NCBI GenBank assembly: GCA_013398015.1
Contig: VZRR01003432.1
Span: 130,804 to 194,803 of the forward strand
Direction of reading: 5' to 3'
Length of the DNA: 64,000 bases
From: Oreocharis arfaki
Taxonomy: Eukaryota; Chordata; Aves; Passeriformes; Paramythiidae
Numbering within the stretch: the stretch's first letter is position 1; the number at the start of each line of letters is the position of its first letter. Positions 1-14,200 of this stretch are shown here, piece by piece. Made by a program: the position numbers and the translations under genes. The notes beneath the pieces are model-generated. The model did not search any database. It worked only from the letters and a program-made list of their open reading frames with translations, and was not told the origin of the DNA.

Positions 1-2579
1 CATTTTCTGCATCTTTCCATTTCACAAACAAATATACATAATTTCAACTAATTTTTCATAGTTGCACTGATTTTATAATGAAGGATTTGTGAGTGTTTTA
101 TGTATGATTTAATTTTCAAATAAATCTTAAATGGGAGGTGATTCATTACACGATAATCTTACATGTTAAACATGATATGGATGTGTAACATAACAAGACA
201 GATAATAATCAGCCTTAAAAATTAGGTTAGAGGAATAATGACTTTGAATGTTTCCTAAAATAAAACAGGAGAAAAGGTTGGTAAGATCATTTATGCAATA
301 AAATAGTTACTGCAGGAAAGAGCCCTTCAAGAAGAAATGAAGACAAGAACAGATATTAACACATGTAATGACAAAACCCAAGAAGATCAGGGCACAGGCT
401 ACAAAACAGTAATAAGGTAACCCAGCAGTATCAGCACTGAAGATGACTGATCTGTGGAATAGGGTATAAAACCAGAATCAGGATGTCATGCTTTGAATTT
501 CTTTTACACTTCTCTCTTGCCACTTATTTCACCTCCATTTCTACTTTGATTTTAAGACTTTTCTATTTCTTCAGCTTGCAAAAGACAGTGCTTCTTTAGG
601 GCTCAATAAGTTGTGAGATTTTTATGAGGGGTTTTTTTTTTATCTACATGTCAGGAAATTCTTGAATCTGTGTTTGAAACATCACATTTTGTATTCTTTT
701 CAATTTGATTTTACTGTTTAATATCTATGTCTATCAACTTGAATTTTTCTAATATCCTAGCTATTGGATCTTCTTGTCCTCTGCTACATTAAAAAGCTGT
801 GTGATATTGCATTACATTTCTCTGAGCAAGTTAATTTAGATAATCCTCAAAATGGAAGAAAAAAATACCCTAACACCATTTTATTTCATGCGTTTGGAGA
901 AGAAGCATGGTTTAGCTGTTAGTGGAGAGAGACAGGCACCTCTACATGACAATTTATCCTACCAATTTAAGATTGAAGTCTCTAGAACAGACTGACTCTG
1001 GAAGGGACTTTAACCACTGATTTGGAAGGGATAATCAGATCTCAAAATGGTGGATACAAGGAGTAATGAATTCTGACTTGGCAGGAGGTAGGAGCTCACT
1101 TGTCCAAACATATAATGGAAGTGAATAGTGCACAGATTTGAAATGTCTGAAAACAGTGTTAATTAAGGACAGAAAAGATCTTCTGAGATAAAATTTTAAA
1201 AATCTAGCCATTAAATTTTTAAATTTTGATTGCCAAGTCTGTGATACTTTGTGATAGCTTTATCATATAGAGTGGTAGATTAGGAAATGGGTAGAGATAA
1301 TACAATTATACTGAAGTAAAAAGCTGTGACACCTGAATTTATATAAATGAAACACAATTGAATCCCATGACTTCTGCAAGACTATCATGTTGCCACCAGT
1401 TTGGAAGTAATTTGAATCCAAGTGAATTATTTTGACAGACAAGCACCAGATTCTGACAGATGGCAGCATAACTGAACTAAATTCCAAATTTCAAAACCTA
1501 TTCACACTTACGACAAGCTAATAGTTCAGGATACAAATGTACCACAGAAGAAGAATGAAGCACGGAGGGAGACAGCAATGGATTATGCAATTTTAGTAAA
1601 TTAAAGCACCTGTGAAATTGCTACTGGTTTTCATCAGTGAAATTGTTGGCTGCACTGGGGTCTTTTTTCCAGCTGACTGTTCTGATTTCTACCTCACTGT
1701 CACCTTGCAGAGGGTCTGTGCAGCCCTGTGCCCTGACACTGTCTGACAGGTATGCTGCAGATCATTGCTGCAACATTATATTCCACACTCCTACATCTGT
1801 CTTTTTCTGAAGAGTGCTATTGTGCTGAGTGGGTGTAAACTGATAATAGAGCTAGCTGGCTAGATTATGTCATTGTTGTTACACTCCATGGCAAAAATAT
1901 CCTGTGCTATTTTTCTTTAGTGATCCCAAGGTTTTCAAGCATTGTAGATGTCATCGGTATTACCATTTCCCCCCTCTGATTTTTAAAGCTGATGAAAATT
2001 TTTGTAAAATTATATATAGAGGAGAACTTGTATATTGAGGGGTTTTGCAGTTGACTTTTTTTGTAAATGTTTACTTGCAATTTGAAATGCCAGTAACATT
2101 TCTAATAATAGTTGAAAAGGACATTTAAAGAAAGAGTCCTAAGCATTAAAGTCCAATTCATCAAGCCTTTAAAACAGAACCTTCCAAATAGCTTCATTGT
2201 GGAAGTTTCCTCTTCAAGTTCTCTCAGTTTGAGGTTTGTTTCAAATCTTAGTAGAAACCTCAGGAAAATTCAACCTGCACTTTCAATACCTGGGAAAAAT
2301 ACTTTCATAGATTGAATTTCCTCCATCCTTCTCATTCATCTACTGATTGGGAAACTCTCAGATGCCAATGGCTCTGGAAAAAGGGCAAGAAGAGATGTGA
2401 TGGAGTTATGGTGTCACCCTTATCTGCCTGCTGTGTGCAATTGACCATCTCTGAGTAAGGGACCCGGCAAATGTGTCTTCTCTGGTAAAACCTGGTTAAA
2501 ATGTTTTCTCCAACCACAGAAATATTGAAAACAAAGATGATCAATTGGTGAGACAAGAGGAACAGCTGGTATGGGCTAC
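1..2579. other. Unique AT-rich non-coding DNA
   Basis: No repeat family or gene is recognised in this stretch. The only structured part is an exon-like segment near 1673-1749, listed separately. Short open frames here are of the size expected by chance in AT-rich DNA. Confidence 0.6.
1673..1749 (+). other. Weak exon-like segment between good splice sites
   Basis: A pyrimidine-rich acceptor (TCTTTTTTCCAG, ending at 1672) is followed 77 bases later by a good donor (GACAG|GTATGC, GT at 1750). One frame is open through the segment and would leave in phase 2. A second usable acceptor, pyrimidine-rich and ending in CTTGCAG at 1710, lies inside. The encoded peptide resembles nothing I know. It could be a non-coding RNA exon or a chance pairing of splice signals. 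Confidence 0.15.
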
Positions 2580-3479
2580 TGTGGGTCACTTTGTCCTATA
2601 GTTCTAGAAATGCTATGCTGTGACTAAGGAAGGCCTTCTGTCTAGAAACAGAGGTGAAGAATTGTCAGAGACTGAAAGTAATTTATGCTTCAAACATTGA
2701 TATAAAGTTTTAAAGAAACTACAACCACAGAAACGTTCTTGAAGAACTTTGGACTGGAGCTCGAACTGCTGATTAGATTGAAAGAAACCCATTGTTCAAT
2801 CAGCTCAGGCTGAGGAGAAGGTATGCCTCCACAACAGGGCAAAGCCTCCAGCTGCCATCCCAGATGAGTTTGGGGTGGAGGGCAGAGCACAGCTCACAGA
2901 AGCCAGGTTTACACAGACTCCCCCCAGCCGAGGGGGGAGGAGGAGGTTTTGGGTGCGTGGCGTAACCTCTGGTGAGAGGCAATAAACACCCATCCTCCGA
3001 ATACACAAACTGGCCCGGCTGTAGAACCCCCAGCCCCACAAACCACATCCACGGGACTTTCACGTGAGGGGCTTTGCCCCACAGGACTGCAAGTGATGCA
3101 ACAGACCCAGAGCCTGCTGCAAGAGACTGACCCCCTCCAGGGGAACATGCCCGGCCATGCCTGCCCAGCCTGAGCATATAAACCCCTGAGAGTCTGTGCG
3201 TCTCGGGGGGACCTTCACCACCAAGAAGAGCAGCTGGAGAGGATCAACAGAACATTGTTGGGATCCATGGAGTGGTGATATATTTCTTATTCTGTCCCTG
3301 ACACTCTCTTTCTGTCCCCACCACCTATGCTTTACCGCTCTTTCTTTCCTTCTTTCTCTCTGATTCACCATCAAATAAAACCCGTATTATTGTCACTGGC
3401 ATATGGTCTCGTTTGCACCTTAATTGGGGCAGAGGAATTTCTAAAGAACCTCAATAATAATAACAATTGGATCATAACA
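2580..3479 (+). mobile_element. Endogenous retrovirus solo LTR, sense
   Basis: The segment has LTR architecture on the + strand. A GC-richer U3 includes a TATA box (TATAAA at 3177-3182), followed by a transcript-start region with pyrimidine-rich sequence and a polyA signal (AATAAA at 3374-3379), and a U5-like end near CATAACA at 3479. The stretch after the polyA signal (GTTTGCACCTTAATTGGGGC) matches my memory of passerine ERV LTRs. The 5' boundary is uncertain: TG at 2580 is a guess and I found no target-site duplication. No gag, pol or env coding sequence lies beside it, so it is most likely a solo LTR. Overlapping minus-strand frames of up to 125 codons are shadows of its GC-rich U3. Confidence 0.6.
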
Positions 3480-5990
3480 AGAATCAAAGGAGCAATAAAT
3501 TGCTGGAGAAAGGCAAGGGCTGGAAGCTCAGGTCAAATGGACAGTGAACACAGGTTAGAACAAAATGGACACAGATTAGAACAAAAATGTAGATGTTTTC
3601 AGGATACAAGGAGACTATGCAAAGATGTACAGTGACCAGGAAGTAATTTAATGAGGAAATCAGAAAAATTATGGCTTTCAAAATCTTTATAGAATAGACT
3701 GCAGTGTTGACACATTGATACTGAGCAAGTGAAGTCCTGCTGATCCTGAGTACCCAGTGCCTCCCTGTCTCTGCAGCTTGCAGACCTTTTCTGTTGTCAG
3801 GAGTATTTGAATTCTTAACAATTGTTAGCATTGGTTGAATTATTCCAAATATGAGCTATGTTAATATTTTTAAGAGTACCATTTCCACAGGATCATGTTC
3901 AGTTTAATTTTGATGAATCAGACAAAATGCACATGGCAACTAATCTATCACTTTCAGCATGTAAGATACATGCTTTTTATCTATTTTAGGTACTATCTTA
4001 TTGTTCTCTTTATTAACAGTAAAGCCTGTTTGTCCAAGTCCAGGACAGATTTTTAACTGCCCATGTCTGAGTTGTCACCAGTGTGGGGTCTAGTGCAGAG
4101 CCAGGCTCAACCCCACATCTTATCATCCCATGACTGTACTCCTTTCTGCTCCATCCTTCACTTTCACATTTTGAGGCCTCTTCTATTGTGCCAGGTCTGT
4201 ATTTCTGCATGCTACATCACTGTGTTAGCCATAAATATCTCATTACACAGAGAATGACTGCTTTCTATTTCTGTCTATATAAAACTGCAGTTGTACTGCA
4301 TGAAGATAACAAAAGAAATTAGCCAGAGAGACCTAATCAGTTAGAAGAATTGCTGTTACAGCTAAATCAAGTCACACAAACTGTAGACAGGTCAAGAAAG
4401 GTTTGGACAAAGCAAGCCTGGGGAGCGTCAGTCCCGAGGTCTTGTGGACTCAGTATCTGGGGTTTAGATTTACAGTAAAACAGGGCTACACAGACACATG
4501 ATATTCCAAGTGGACGTTATATAAAAACATAACTAAGCAACTCAATTTCAAAGGAAAGTAATATTTCAACTTCCTTTAGCCAAAATTCAAGTTTGCTGAT
4601 AGATGGATGCCTTGTCTGTGAGAAACAGGTGAAAATGCCAACCAATCCTATAACAGGAATATGTTTCATGATGCAAACCTCTTCATACGAGAAATTATTC
4701 CAGATAGTGGACTATTTCTTTACTGGAAAGATGAAAAGCTCCCCAAAGCCGAGCTCTTTGCCAGAATGATGCCTGGGTCGTGACTTGATCACAGAAAAGT
4801 GTCTGTTCTTAAAAAGGAAGGAGGCAGAGGTTTGTACTGGAGAGTTGGTCAGCTATGAAATAGACTCAGTCATAACACTCCTCATACTGCTGAGATGTGG
4901 ATGTTTTTGTGAACCCTGTCAAGTCACAAGGATAATTTTTGTGATGGAAGTACCCAGATGCCACTTTGTGTTAGAGGTACAGTAATTACAGAGGAAGATT
5001 TTGTGGTGTTCTGCCATGCATCTCCTATTTAAGGCACAGAGAGCACCCCACCCCTGTTCTCTGTGAGGGATAGGAGAGTTCTGATGATTTTACTCTGCTG
5101 TATTTCGCTGTATAGACTTCTAGTCTTCCTCATCTTCTAGTTGGTGGGGAGCACTGCTGGTCTTGCCCCATACTCGGTTTTGAAAAGAGCAGAGTTCTTT
5201 GAAGACAGCTCTTCATTTAATAAAGAATAGCTAAACACCACAACACCACCCCCCCACTTTTGTTTTTATTTTCATCCTAGTATATGCAGATTTCAAATTT
5301 TTGTTCTGTGAACACGTTCATTTGAGTGGATCTCTTTATTACTCAGTGATGCACTAGGTGATTTGGAGGCAAGTCACAGGCACAGGAATTATTTAAACCC
5401 AGGCTATCTTTATGTATATCACATTAAACGTGAATAACTGGACTTTGGCAAAGCACCATTTATTTTGTCCTTACTTCTTTAACATCCTTTATGTTATTTC
5501 ACTGTACTCATTTTATATTGAAAGTAAGGTTCTTCCCTCTCAAAGCTGCCTCTATTTCCAGGCATAGTTTTTCTTAATGACACATCCCATTGCTGCAAAG
5601 ACAGGCAGAATGTTAAATACTTCACTTGTTAATTAATAGATGGTTTTTCTGTCAAATATTTAAGAATAATAAATACATGAAGTCCAAGAAAATGTCATAG
5701 AGTTTGTACTGTTTCTCTAATAGCCTACATTTGCTGTAAGCAGCTATCTTTCAGAAAAATGGAGAATGTATCCTGTGACATTTCTGCATTTAAAAATATT
5801 GGTCAATTATAAAGGGTGGCTAATTCCCTGACCTGAGAAAACCACATGGGCTAAGTTAGGGCTGGGATAATTTTGCTGGAATAAGGATTTTGTCCAAGGT
5901 AATGATTTGGGAACAAGTAGACGAAACTTCACAGGCAGGGATGCTGTTCAGACTTCAGCATGGTTATTTGTGAGATTAGCTGCATATGGA
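3480..5990. other. Unique AT-rich non-coding DNA
   Basis: No gene or repeat recognised. A short imperfect direct repeat (two copies of a unit around AGAACAAAATGGACACAG) sits near 3540-3590 just past the LTR. Confidence 0.55.
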
Positions 5991-6070
5991 AGATGGACGG
6001 ATGGACGGATGGATGGATGGGCAGATGGATAGATGGATGGATGGATGGATGGATGGATGGATGGATGGAT
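5991..6070. repeat. (GATG)n microsatellite
   Basis: About 20 GATG/GGAT units with a few interruptions (GGAC, GGGC, GATA) at the left end and a pure run at the right. It produces an artefactual serine/histidine/proline-repeat frame on the minus strand. Confidence 0.95.
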
Positions 6071-9000
6071 ATCTGATGTTCACTCACTGAAGGGAGCTGA
6101 ATATCATTTTCTTTACAGTTTGCAATGCTGTTGATAACCAGGGAAGGCAAGGTCACTGCTTTTGAATTACAGGCTCTCCCCCTGTATCTGAGCCACAACA
6201 CAAAGATTTTTTTTTCTATAAGTAATCTACCTATTCATGTCATCAGAAAAAGATCTGATGTGGCAAGGTGGCAAGGTGCTCAACGATTACATCTTCTGAC
6301 CTGTTTCAACAGCTTGTGCCACCAGACAGACAGTACCTTGCAGAAATCCATCTGTTGGCTCTTTGACTCCTTTGTGACTATACCCTGAATCACCCAAGTT
6401 TTGTTGTAATAGTAGTTTCGTTAGGTAGAAGCTTGGGATTTCAGTGCTATTGGGCACTTCTCCCCAAGTAAATCACGGTTTTCATTTCTAGAATCCTTAA
6501 CACAGATCTGTGTTGTTCCTGCTAACTAATGCACGTTAATTCCTCAGCTGGGAATCTAGGACAGACTGTGTGATGGCTTTGTCCCAGGGAGCTGCCATGG
6601 GTGTGATACAGGTGCAATCACATTCTCTCTGGCTTTGAGGTATCCATAAAAATTTCTTGGCATATTCGCATTGTTCATCTGTAAAGCATAAATTTTAATG
6701 GAGTAAAACTTGACTGTATCCCACCTGTCGTAGACTTAGAAAAATACTGTACCATTAAAAAGTTAAGGAAAAGTTTCTTCTGGGTTTTTTTTAATTCTTT
6801 TTCTACCAAAACCAGACAACTTTCAGACTACTTCTTCTCTCCTCCAGCTGTCTAGTACGCTAACAATGTGCTCAAAATTATGCAATAGTTTAGAAAATAC
6901 TTTTCTCCTGCTTATTACTGTGATGACATTGGAATCATCCACCAGTGCAGAAATGATAAAAGACACCTAAAACTGTAATTCTCAAGTTTCCTGTTTTTCT
7001 TTCTGCTGATGCTACTGCTTTAGCAGTCCCAGATTTACAGTCAGACGAAGTGATTTTCAAATTAAAAAACCCCTATCTGTTCTCAGTCAGCTGGACCTAT
7101 TCATTCATAGCACTCAAAGCACATTAGGTATGCCCTTGAGCTCAAGGAATTTGGGGAATAAATGCTACGCTGTCTCACAGGTTCACTTTACTCCTTTTCT
7201 GCACCATCTCCCTAGCGCAGATTCCCATGAGCTCTTAATAGAAACTCCTTGAAGTCAACCAAACCAGTCTGTCACAGTCAGTAACAGCCATCATATCCCC
7301 CGAGCCTCCACCATGTCTGTTTGCTTCATTCTGATATTGCCTGTAACAGAAAATAAGAGATACTGCTCACTGTAATGAGAAATCTAACAGCATTTGTACA
7401 GAAGGCCAATGTTTGTAGAACTATATATTTTCACATGAAATAAAGAAAGAAGATGGGAAAAAGATAATGAGTTAAAATTTTGAAGGTAAATGAAGATGTT
7501 TTCTATTCTTTTAAAATGGGCAAAAGGTATTTGCCAATGCTTAGTAAATGCATATTAATAACTGGAAACAGAATCAATTGCTTTTTTTAAAAAAAAGGCT
7601 ATCAGAAACAACATCAGCATTTTTGTTTTCCACATTGGCTGCTCTAAGTCCACTTCTTAGACACTCAACATTTATAGATCAAGGATTTTTTAGCTTTTAT
7701 GATAGTTCAGAGCTTCACTAGGATTTGTGTGCTCTCTGTTTTTTCTTGAAATAGCAGGGCTGAAAGAGTTTTCTGAAAATCTCATATTGGAAGGAATGCT
7801 GTATGTCAGAAATTTGACATTCTATCTTTATTTTATTTACAGACTGATCCACTGAATAAATCAAACTATCTGATTGCCTCTCAATCACTAATGGATTTAG
7901 CTTCCAAATACCCTTGAAGGTTAGGTAAATACTAAATATCTTCAGTTTCAAGAGGAAAAAGAGATGGAGGAGAGATTCGTAGCTTAAGTTTCCATGGTAC
8001 TGAGCAGCCACTTTTTAAAGACAAAGTCAGTAGAAACAACAGCTCTCAGCACTTCTGAAAATTGAGTGATAATGGTCTTTATTAAGTCACCAAGTAAGTC
8101 AGTATCAGAGCTAAGAATACAGCTGAGGTGATGTGACTGGCTGTTTGTTGTAAACATAAAACCTTCTTTTTCACTCAGCAATAAGAAATGAGCATTGCTT
8201 ACATCAATTTTAATGCTCATGACTATCAGATTAAATACAGTATAAGACTATCTGCAGGGTTTTTTGTTTTGCAGGACAACCTGTGATTCAAGTCAATTGT
8301 CTGGTTTATGGAGTACCAAATGGCAGAGAGCAGCTGTCGTGTCCTCCCCTAGAGAACTAAAAGATCTTGGAAAAGTCCAGGGAAATTAAATGAGGGCACA
8401 CATCTCAGATGTAAGTAGTCAGCACTTTATCTTCTAGGAAACGTTCATGTTTCAATCCCTTAGTGTTATATTGGATGGCAGGATGAACCATTTCTTGGTG
8501 TAACAGAAAAATTTTTTTCCATGTCCTGGAAATCAGAACATACATTTCCAGTACTCTAGGTACTTTTAATGTTGGGCCAAGTCAATAGTCAGAATTAATA
8601 TGTTCTCTCAGCACCCAAAGCCAAGCTCCTGGTTAATTTTAATGGGAGCTTTGCCTGTGTCAGAATTGCCACTTTATTATTCTTAATTATTTTTCTGCAG
8701 TTATTGCTGTGTTATTAGAGCAGTTACTGTGGCAGCACAGCCACAGCTGTCTTCCTTAACCCTGCACTTCTAGACAGTCCAAAAATAAATATCAGCTGCA
8801 GAGAACTCCTAGTTTTAAGTTAAGACTTAGCTCACCTATACTGAGCAACTAAACACACAGTAACTGAGCTATAGTACAAAAAGGTCCTGTAGTCAAAGAA
8901 CAGCAAAACACAGTCCCCGGGTGTAACTACAGTCTGAAGAAGCTTAGGCTTGCTGAGCTCCCTGCTTATGCTTCCCAGCTGTGAAACTAAACTAAGGACA

Positions 9001-11210
9001 GATGAATTTGGGATTAAGTCCTCAAATATGGTAGATGACTTGCAGCCTTGGTGTTAGTTGGAGTTGAAAATGTGCTCAGTAACCCTAAAGTCATTATCAT
9101 CTCAGGCAAGTTGATTGTCATTGTGTTAGATTGCAATCAAGAACCAGTACTAAGTGTTATGCACTATCCTCCTGTGCACTGTACATGATTATATAACTTT
9201 GTACATGTAATGATGCGTTTCTATGATGTATATATATTTCTGAACGTGACAAAGTGCTTCGTGCTGAGATCTGAGTGTTGGTGTACCAAACGAAAAAGCA
9301 CTTAATGACCTGATTACAACATAGTTAAGAACTGGCACAATTCTTCACAGAATCTATTCATCATCAGAATGGGAGTGGAGGAGGGTTTAGCCCTTTCTAA
9401 TGTTTGTCAGTAGGACTGGGATTGGGTTCCACATTAGGGAACCGAAATAGAGGTGTCTGTATGCATGCTTTGCGCTTAGGATTCCCTTAGAGTCAAAGAA
9501 GGAAGCTAATTCAGAGGTGAATTCAGTTGCTTAAATATTAACAACTAGTATAATTTGAGATACTTTGAAGTGTGTGAGACGACTGCCCACAGAAGAAGAC
9601 ATAGGACTTGCTGTACACCTGTGCCCTTCGGAAGCAGGAGACACCAGATAGGTTTTAATATCTTGACCAACAGTGTTAGTGAGCTCTAGGTGTTCAGTTC
9701 CTGTAGTGGGAGCCTACACACCCATCTCAGAACATGGACTCCTACATAGGTGCATCTAAATGTGTATTTCCAACAGAAACTTAGCCAAGGGCCTTAATCT
9801 AAATTTCTTCATATGAGCTAGATGTCTACACTTGGCCTTGCAAATGTAGGTCAATACATAGTCAAAAGAAAATCAAGGCACTTTTGAGTCTTGTCTAGAA
9901 ATTTTTTTCCACGTAAGATTTTGTGAAATGACTTATACTCTGAAATACAAATATCTCCCCACTGTCTGTAAAGGGAATGTAATTTGACCACACAAACAAG
10001 GACATCTCCATTTATAAGTTGCCACCTTCGATCAGAATGCCAGCACAAATAGCAAAAAATATATTGAAATGGAAATGCATTTTCAAAACATGAACAGCAA
10101 TTAACTTGGTGGCAGAAGGATTAAAGCAATTATTTATATATTCATGAAGAAATCCTTTCTGAGCAGGAGGACCTAAAGGCTCTAAATCTGAATGGAGCTG
10201 TGAGACCTGTTAGAATACACAAAGTTGTATGAGTTTTCTAATCACATCATCATCTCAGAAGACAGAGACAAGGACGAAGGTCATGCCCAGTTATCAGATC
10301 ACCCACAGTGCAGCTTTGTTAAGAACAAACTGAGAGTGGGAAGCACACATATCTCAGCATATGTGCTGATATAAATAAGATGCAGCTGTAAGCTGGATTT
10401 CAATTTTAATTCCTTGTATCTCTTTCTAAAAGATTACATATATTTTATCTGTGCAATACAGAAATTATTCTTACTGGTCCCAGAGAGTAGTGATTTGTGA
10501 CCGTGTTCCCTGTTGATAGAGAAAGTGAGGTTTAAGAAAGAACTTTAAATGTGAGCTTTATGATAGGCAGTGTCACACTAAGATACCCAGAGAAAGCACC
10601 ATGGATGTATATTTGCTTAGGCTAATGGTGTTCTGTCTTTTCATTGTATTCCCTTCTAGAAGTTTTCCGTCATCTATGGACAAAAGCAAACAGATAATTA
10701 TTACACTGGTTTGATTTTGTTTCCCAGAATAACTGCAGTTTTATTAGACGCTTTATAAAGGCTAACAATAATAAATATGCTGTACTGTCTTTTTAACTGT
10801 AAATGAATAAACTGATATGTTTTCAGAAATATTTAAATGGAAACAGCAAACTCAAGCCAGATTAATAATGTAAAATAGAACAAAATAGAAAAACAGAATT
10901 GAAAGACATTACTATCTGAGTCTCTTCCTCACAGGACTGGACATAGTATCTGGAAATTCCACACTCCTGGTTCAGATGCGCCAACTGGAAGGCACAAGCA
11001 GAGGCACTTCTCCACCCCGCCCCCCCCTATTTTTACATGGTCATTAACTGTGTGACTGTATCTTGCTTTTATGGGTGAAGGAATAAGTAGTACATCTGTT
11101 CAGTGAAAAAGTAGATGACCCTTGGTTTGCAAAAGAAGGATAAGAATTGTGCTGTCATCCCTGAATATTCCACTTTGTTTGTTCCTACCAGATCATGCAT
11201 CAAAAAAACC
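6071..11210. other. Unique AT-rich non-coding DNA
   Basis: About 5 kb without a recognisable gene or interspersed repeat. Open frames are short and have no domain-like features. Confidence 0.55.
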
Positions 11211-11281
11211 CCAAACTAAACCAAACCAAACCAAACCAAACCAAACCAAACCAAACCAAACCAAACCAAACCAAACCAAAA
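11211..11281. repeat. (CCAAA)n pentanucleotide microsatellite
   Basis: Roughly 14 CCAAA units; the last 12 (11221-11280) are perfect. An open frame reading Lys-Pro-Asn-Gln-Thr repeats through it is an artefact of the repeat. Confidence 0.97.
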
Positions 11282-14200
11282 GAATCCACACAACCCCCCA
11301 GCGCAAACAAGCAAGCAAAACCCCCTGCAGCCTGTTTTAAAAGATGTAAACATTTTTTACCCTAGCACCAATGTTCATGCGATGCTCCAATCTGCCAGAC
11401 TCACCAGCAGCAGCAACCCTACTATAGTCCAGCACACACCAAACCAAATGCTGTACTGACCAAGACATCTTCACAGCCATGACAATTAGTACCCTTGCAA
11501 CACAACCAGCAAAACACATGGTTCATACACTTTTACTCCAGAATTTTGCTATATGTCATGCAGTGCATAAAATGTCCTCCTGGAAATTGTGTGGGTGATG
11601 CTTAACAACCACTATACATCAGAAAGAACTCACACAGGGAACCGGTGAAGGATAGAAACCTGCAGTTATTAGTGGAAAAGCACTGCACTTCCTAATGCAA
11701 CAGAAATCTAAAAAAAAAATTTCTAAAGAAAGCCTAGAAAAGGAATTCATAACCACAGGATTATTACAATTATGGTCTCAGCAGAAACACCAGTTATGGA
11801 GTTCATTACAGTCCTTTTTTTCCTGCCCTCATTCATTCTATTGTACAATCACTAATCATGTTTTCTTCTCACTGTTGCTATTCTCTCTTCCCCTGCCAAT
11901 CCCCCAAAGCAACTAACATCCTTCTTTGTGTATCTGATTAACTTAATGAGGCTGGACTAACTGCACTTACATGCTGTCTGTCTTGGATTTTATTCCTTCT
12001 TATCATACTGGATGAAGGCCATCCACTTTCCCAGCTAACTCACCTGGGGTTCAAAAGAGATGAAGCTTCTCCTAAAAACCTTGATTTTGCAAAATAATTT
12101 TTCACCTCATGGTGATACACTCTTTTTGCTGTTTGACTAAGGAGAGTTACTTTCTCTGTAACCACTGTTCAGGGCAGTCAGTGATAAAGGCAGAAATCTC
12201 GCTGTAGCTTCAGCTGTGTCTGCAAAGTGACTTCAGGGAATATGACCTTCAGGAGAGAGCTTGTTTCCTGGGAATTAATGAAATTTATCTATAGCTGCAG
12301 AATGGAAATCATGTCCTACAAGAGCTGATTGTCCCTGGAGAGAGAGCAGACTGTAGAGTGAAGTGCGACTGGGTTATCCTGAAGGCAATGTCTGGAGGTC
12401 TCCTCTGCTGAACTGTACAGAGGAGTGTTAGAATCACAGCTAGAATTTTAATGGAATTAGAAAGGAGCAGCGCATACAAAATTCCCTGGCCACCCAGGCC
12501 AGCATGGGTAGGTGAGGCTAGCAAGGGATGTCAAGAAGTTGCTATTTCATTACACTGGGGCTCTGAGCACCTGACTTCAAGTCTCTGTTCTGCCTTGCCT
12601 CTGTGAAAAGTTTAGGGTGGTATTCGACAAATGATTTAGCACTGAGGATCCCAAGTACAAAACTTGATCTTTTGACTTTGTCAGTGACATTTTGGTCATC
12701 TAATGAAGCAGTCTGTCAAAAGCAAGCAATCCCTGGCTGCAGTGTGAAGGCACTGAGCGGCTTATGTCTACCGTTTTCAAGATTTGGGCTTGTAGAGCAG
12801 ATTGGCTGTGACTGGACTATTTAGGGACAGTCTGCCATCTCTTTAGAGCCTTTAAGTCTTAAAAGTCTTCTATTTGCTTGTTTGCTTGATTTGCAAGTGC
12901 AAAGTGCAAATTGCAAGTGCCTGATTTGCTGCAGCAAAGTGTTTTTATAACCCTAAAGGCACAAGTATCGCTCTGGTGGAGGTGGCACACTGTTGGGGAA
13001 CGTAGAGATGCTGGAGGAAACAAAGCCTGCTGGCACCCTTGGGACAGAAGACTGCGTGGGGATCTAGGAGTCAGACATAGGCCCAGAAGTGCAACAATGT
13101 TTGCATGCGCACAGTTTTTGTGTAACACACGATGTAAAGCCTGAGCGGTGATCTGGAGAGAATTAGGAACAATGAAAATGATGGAGTTCGAGCACGTCAT
13201 TGTTCTTTAATTGTCTCTCTGGTGAATGACATTTAACCACACTTTTGCATTTTTAGGTATACATAGGAGTCCTGCAGTGATACGACTCCTTTAGCACTGT
13301 GGTTTCTTTGTAGGAAAAGAAAAGTCAGAATCTTCAAAATTCGGTATTGGATAGTACCTCTAAGGTCACAAAAATTCAGTACAATTTTCTGGCTAATGTT
13401 GAGATAGGTAAAACAGCATTAAAAATTCAGAATATTCTGACTGCCACCAAGCCAAATCTGACTGCATTAAATTTCAGATAGTTCTGAACTCTCAAGTGAT
13501 ACAGCCTTTAAGCCTTCGATAGTTGCTTTGATTCAAAGGACATTAGGTGCTGCTTTTCCATGCAAATCCTCTGTACCTATAAGCTTCCAAATTGGAAAAA
13601 GTCTGAGTGGGAGGAAGAAATTTTCAGAAAAAAAAAAAATTCCAATGGCTCTTGTTGCTTGGCAACCACTGCCTTTGCCTCTGTGTTAAGAAAAATAGCT
13701 TCCTTCGGAGTTCAAGTCTCAAGCCTGGCTTGAACTAAAAGCAAGGGGGAAATAAGAGAAATATGTGCTGTAGGCTAGGCTTTTCAGTAATTGCAGAGCC
13801 ACTGTTTGCCCATGCCATCTAGCCAAAGGAAACAGGGAAAGCAGGCAGCAAGGAGTAAGGGTTCATGACCCTTCCTGTTGGTCACAGGAATGGCTATTTA
13901 CAGAGTCCTTAAAATGATGCAAAAACATAGGAGATGTCTTGTGGCGAGAGTCCATTTCATGCGTCAAAAAGAAGATGGAAGAGCAACTTCACTGTATAAG
14001 TAAATGAAGGGGGGAAACGTCTTGTATAAAATGGCTTTTCTGTCTAGGAGACAGAATAGAAACCAGCTGTTATGCCAGAAGAAGGGAGACATATTTATGT
14101 TCAAATTAAGGCCCGCATTTTTAACAATGACAGCAATTAAGCATCAAACCAAACTATCCAGGGAATATTGTACTCTTTATCACTTGGAGTCTTCAGGTTG

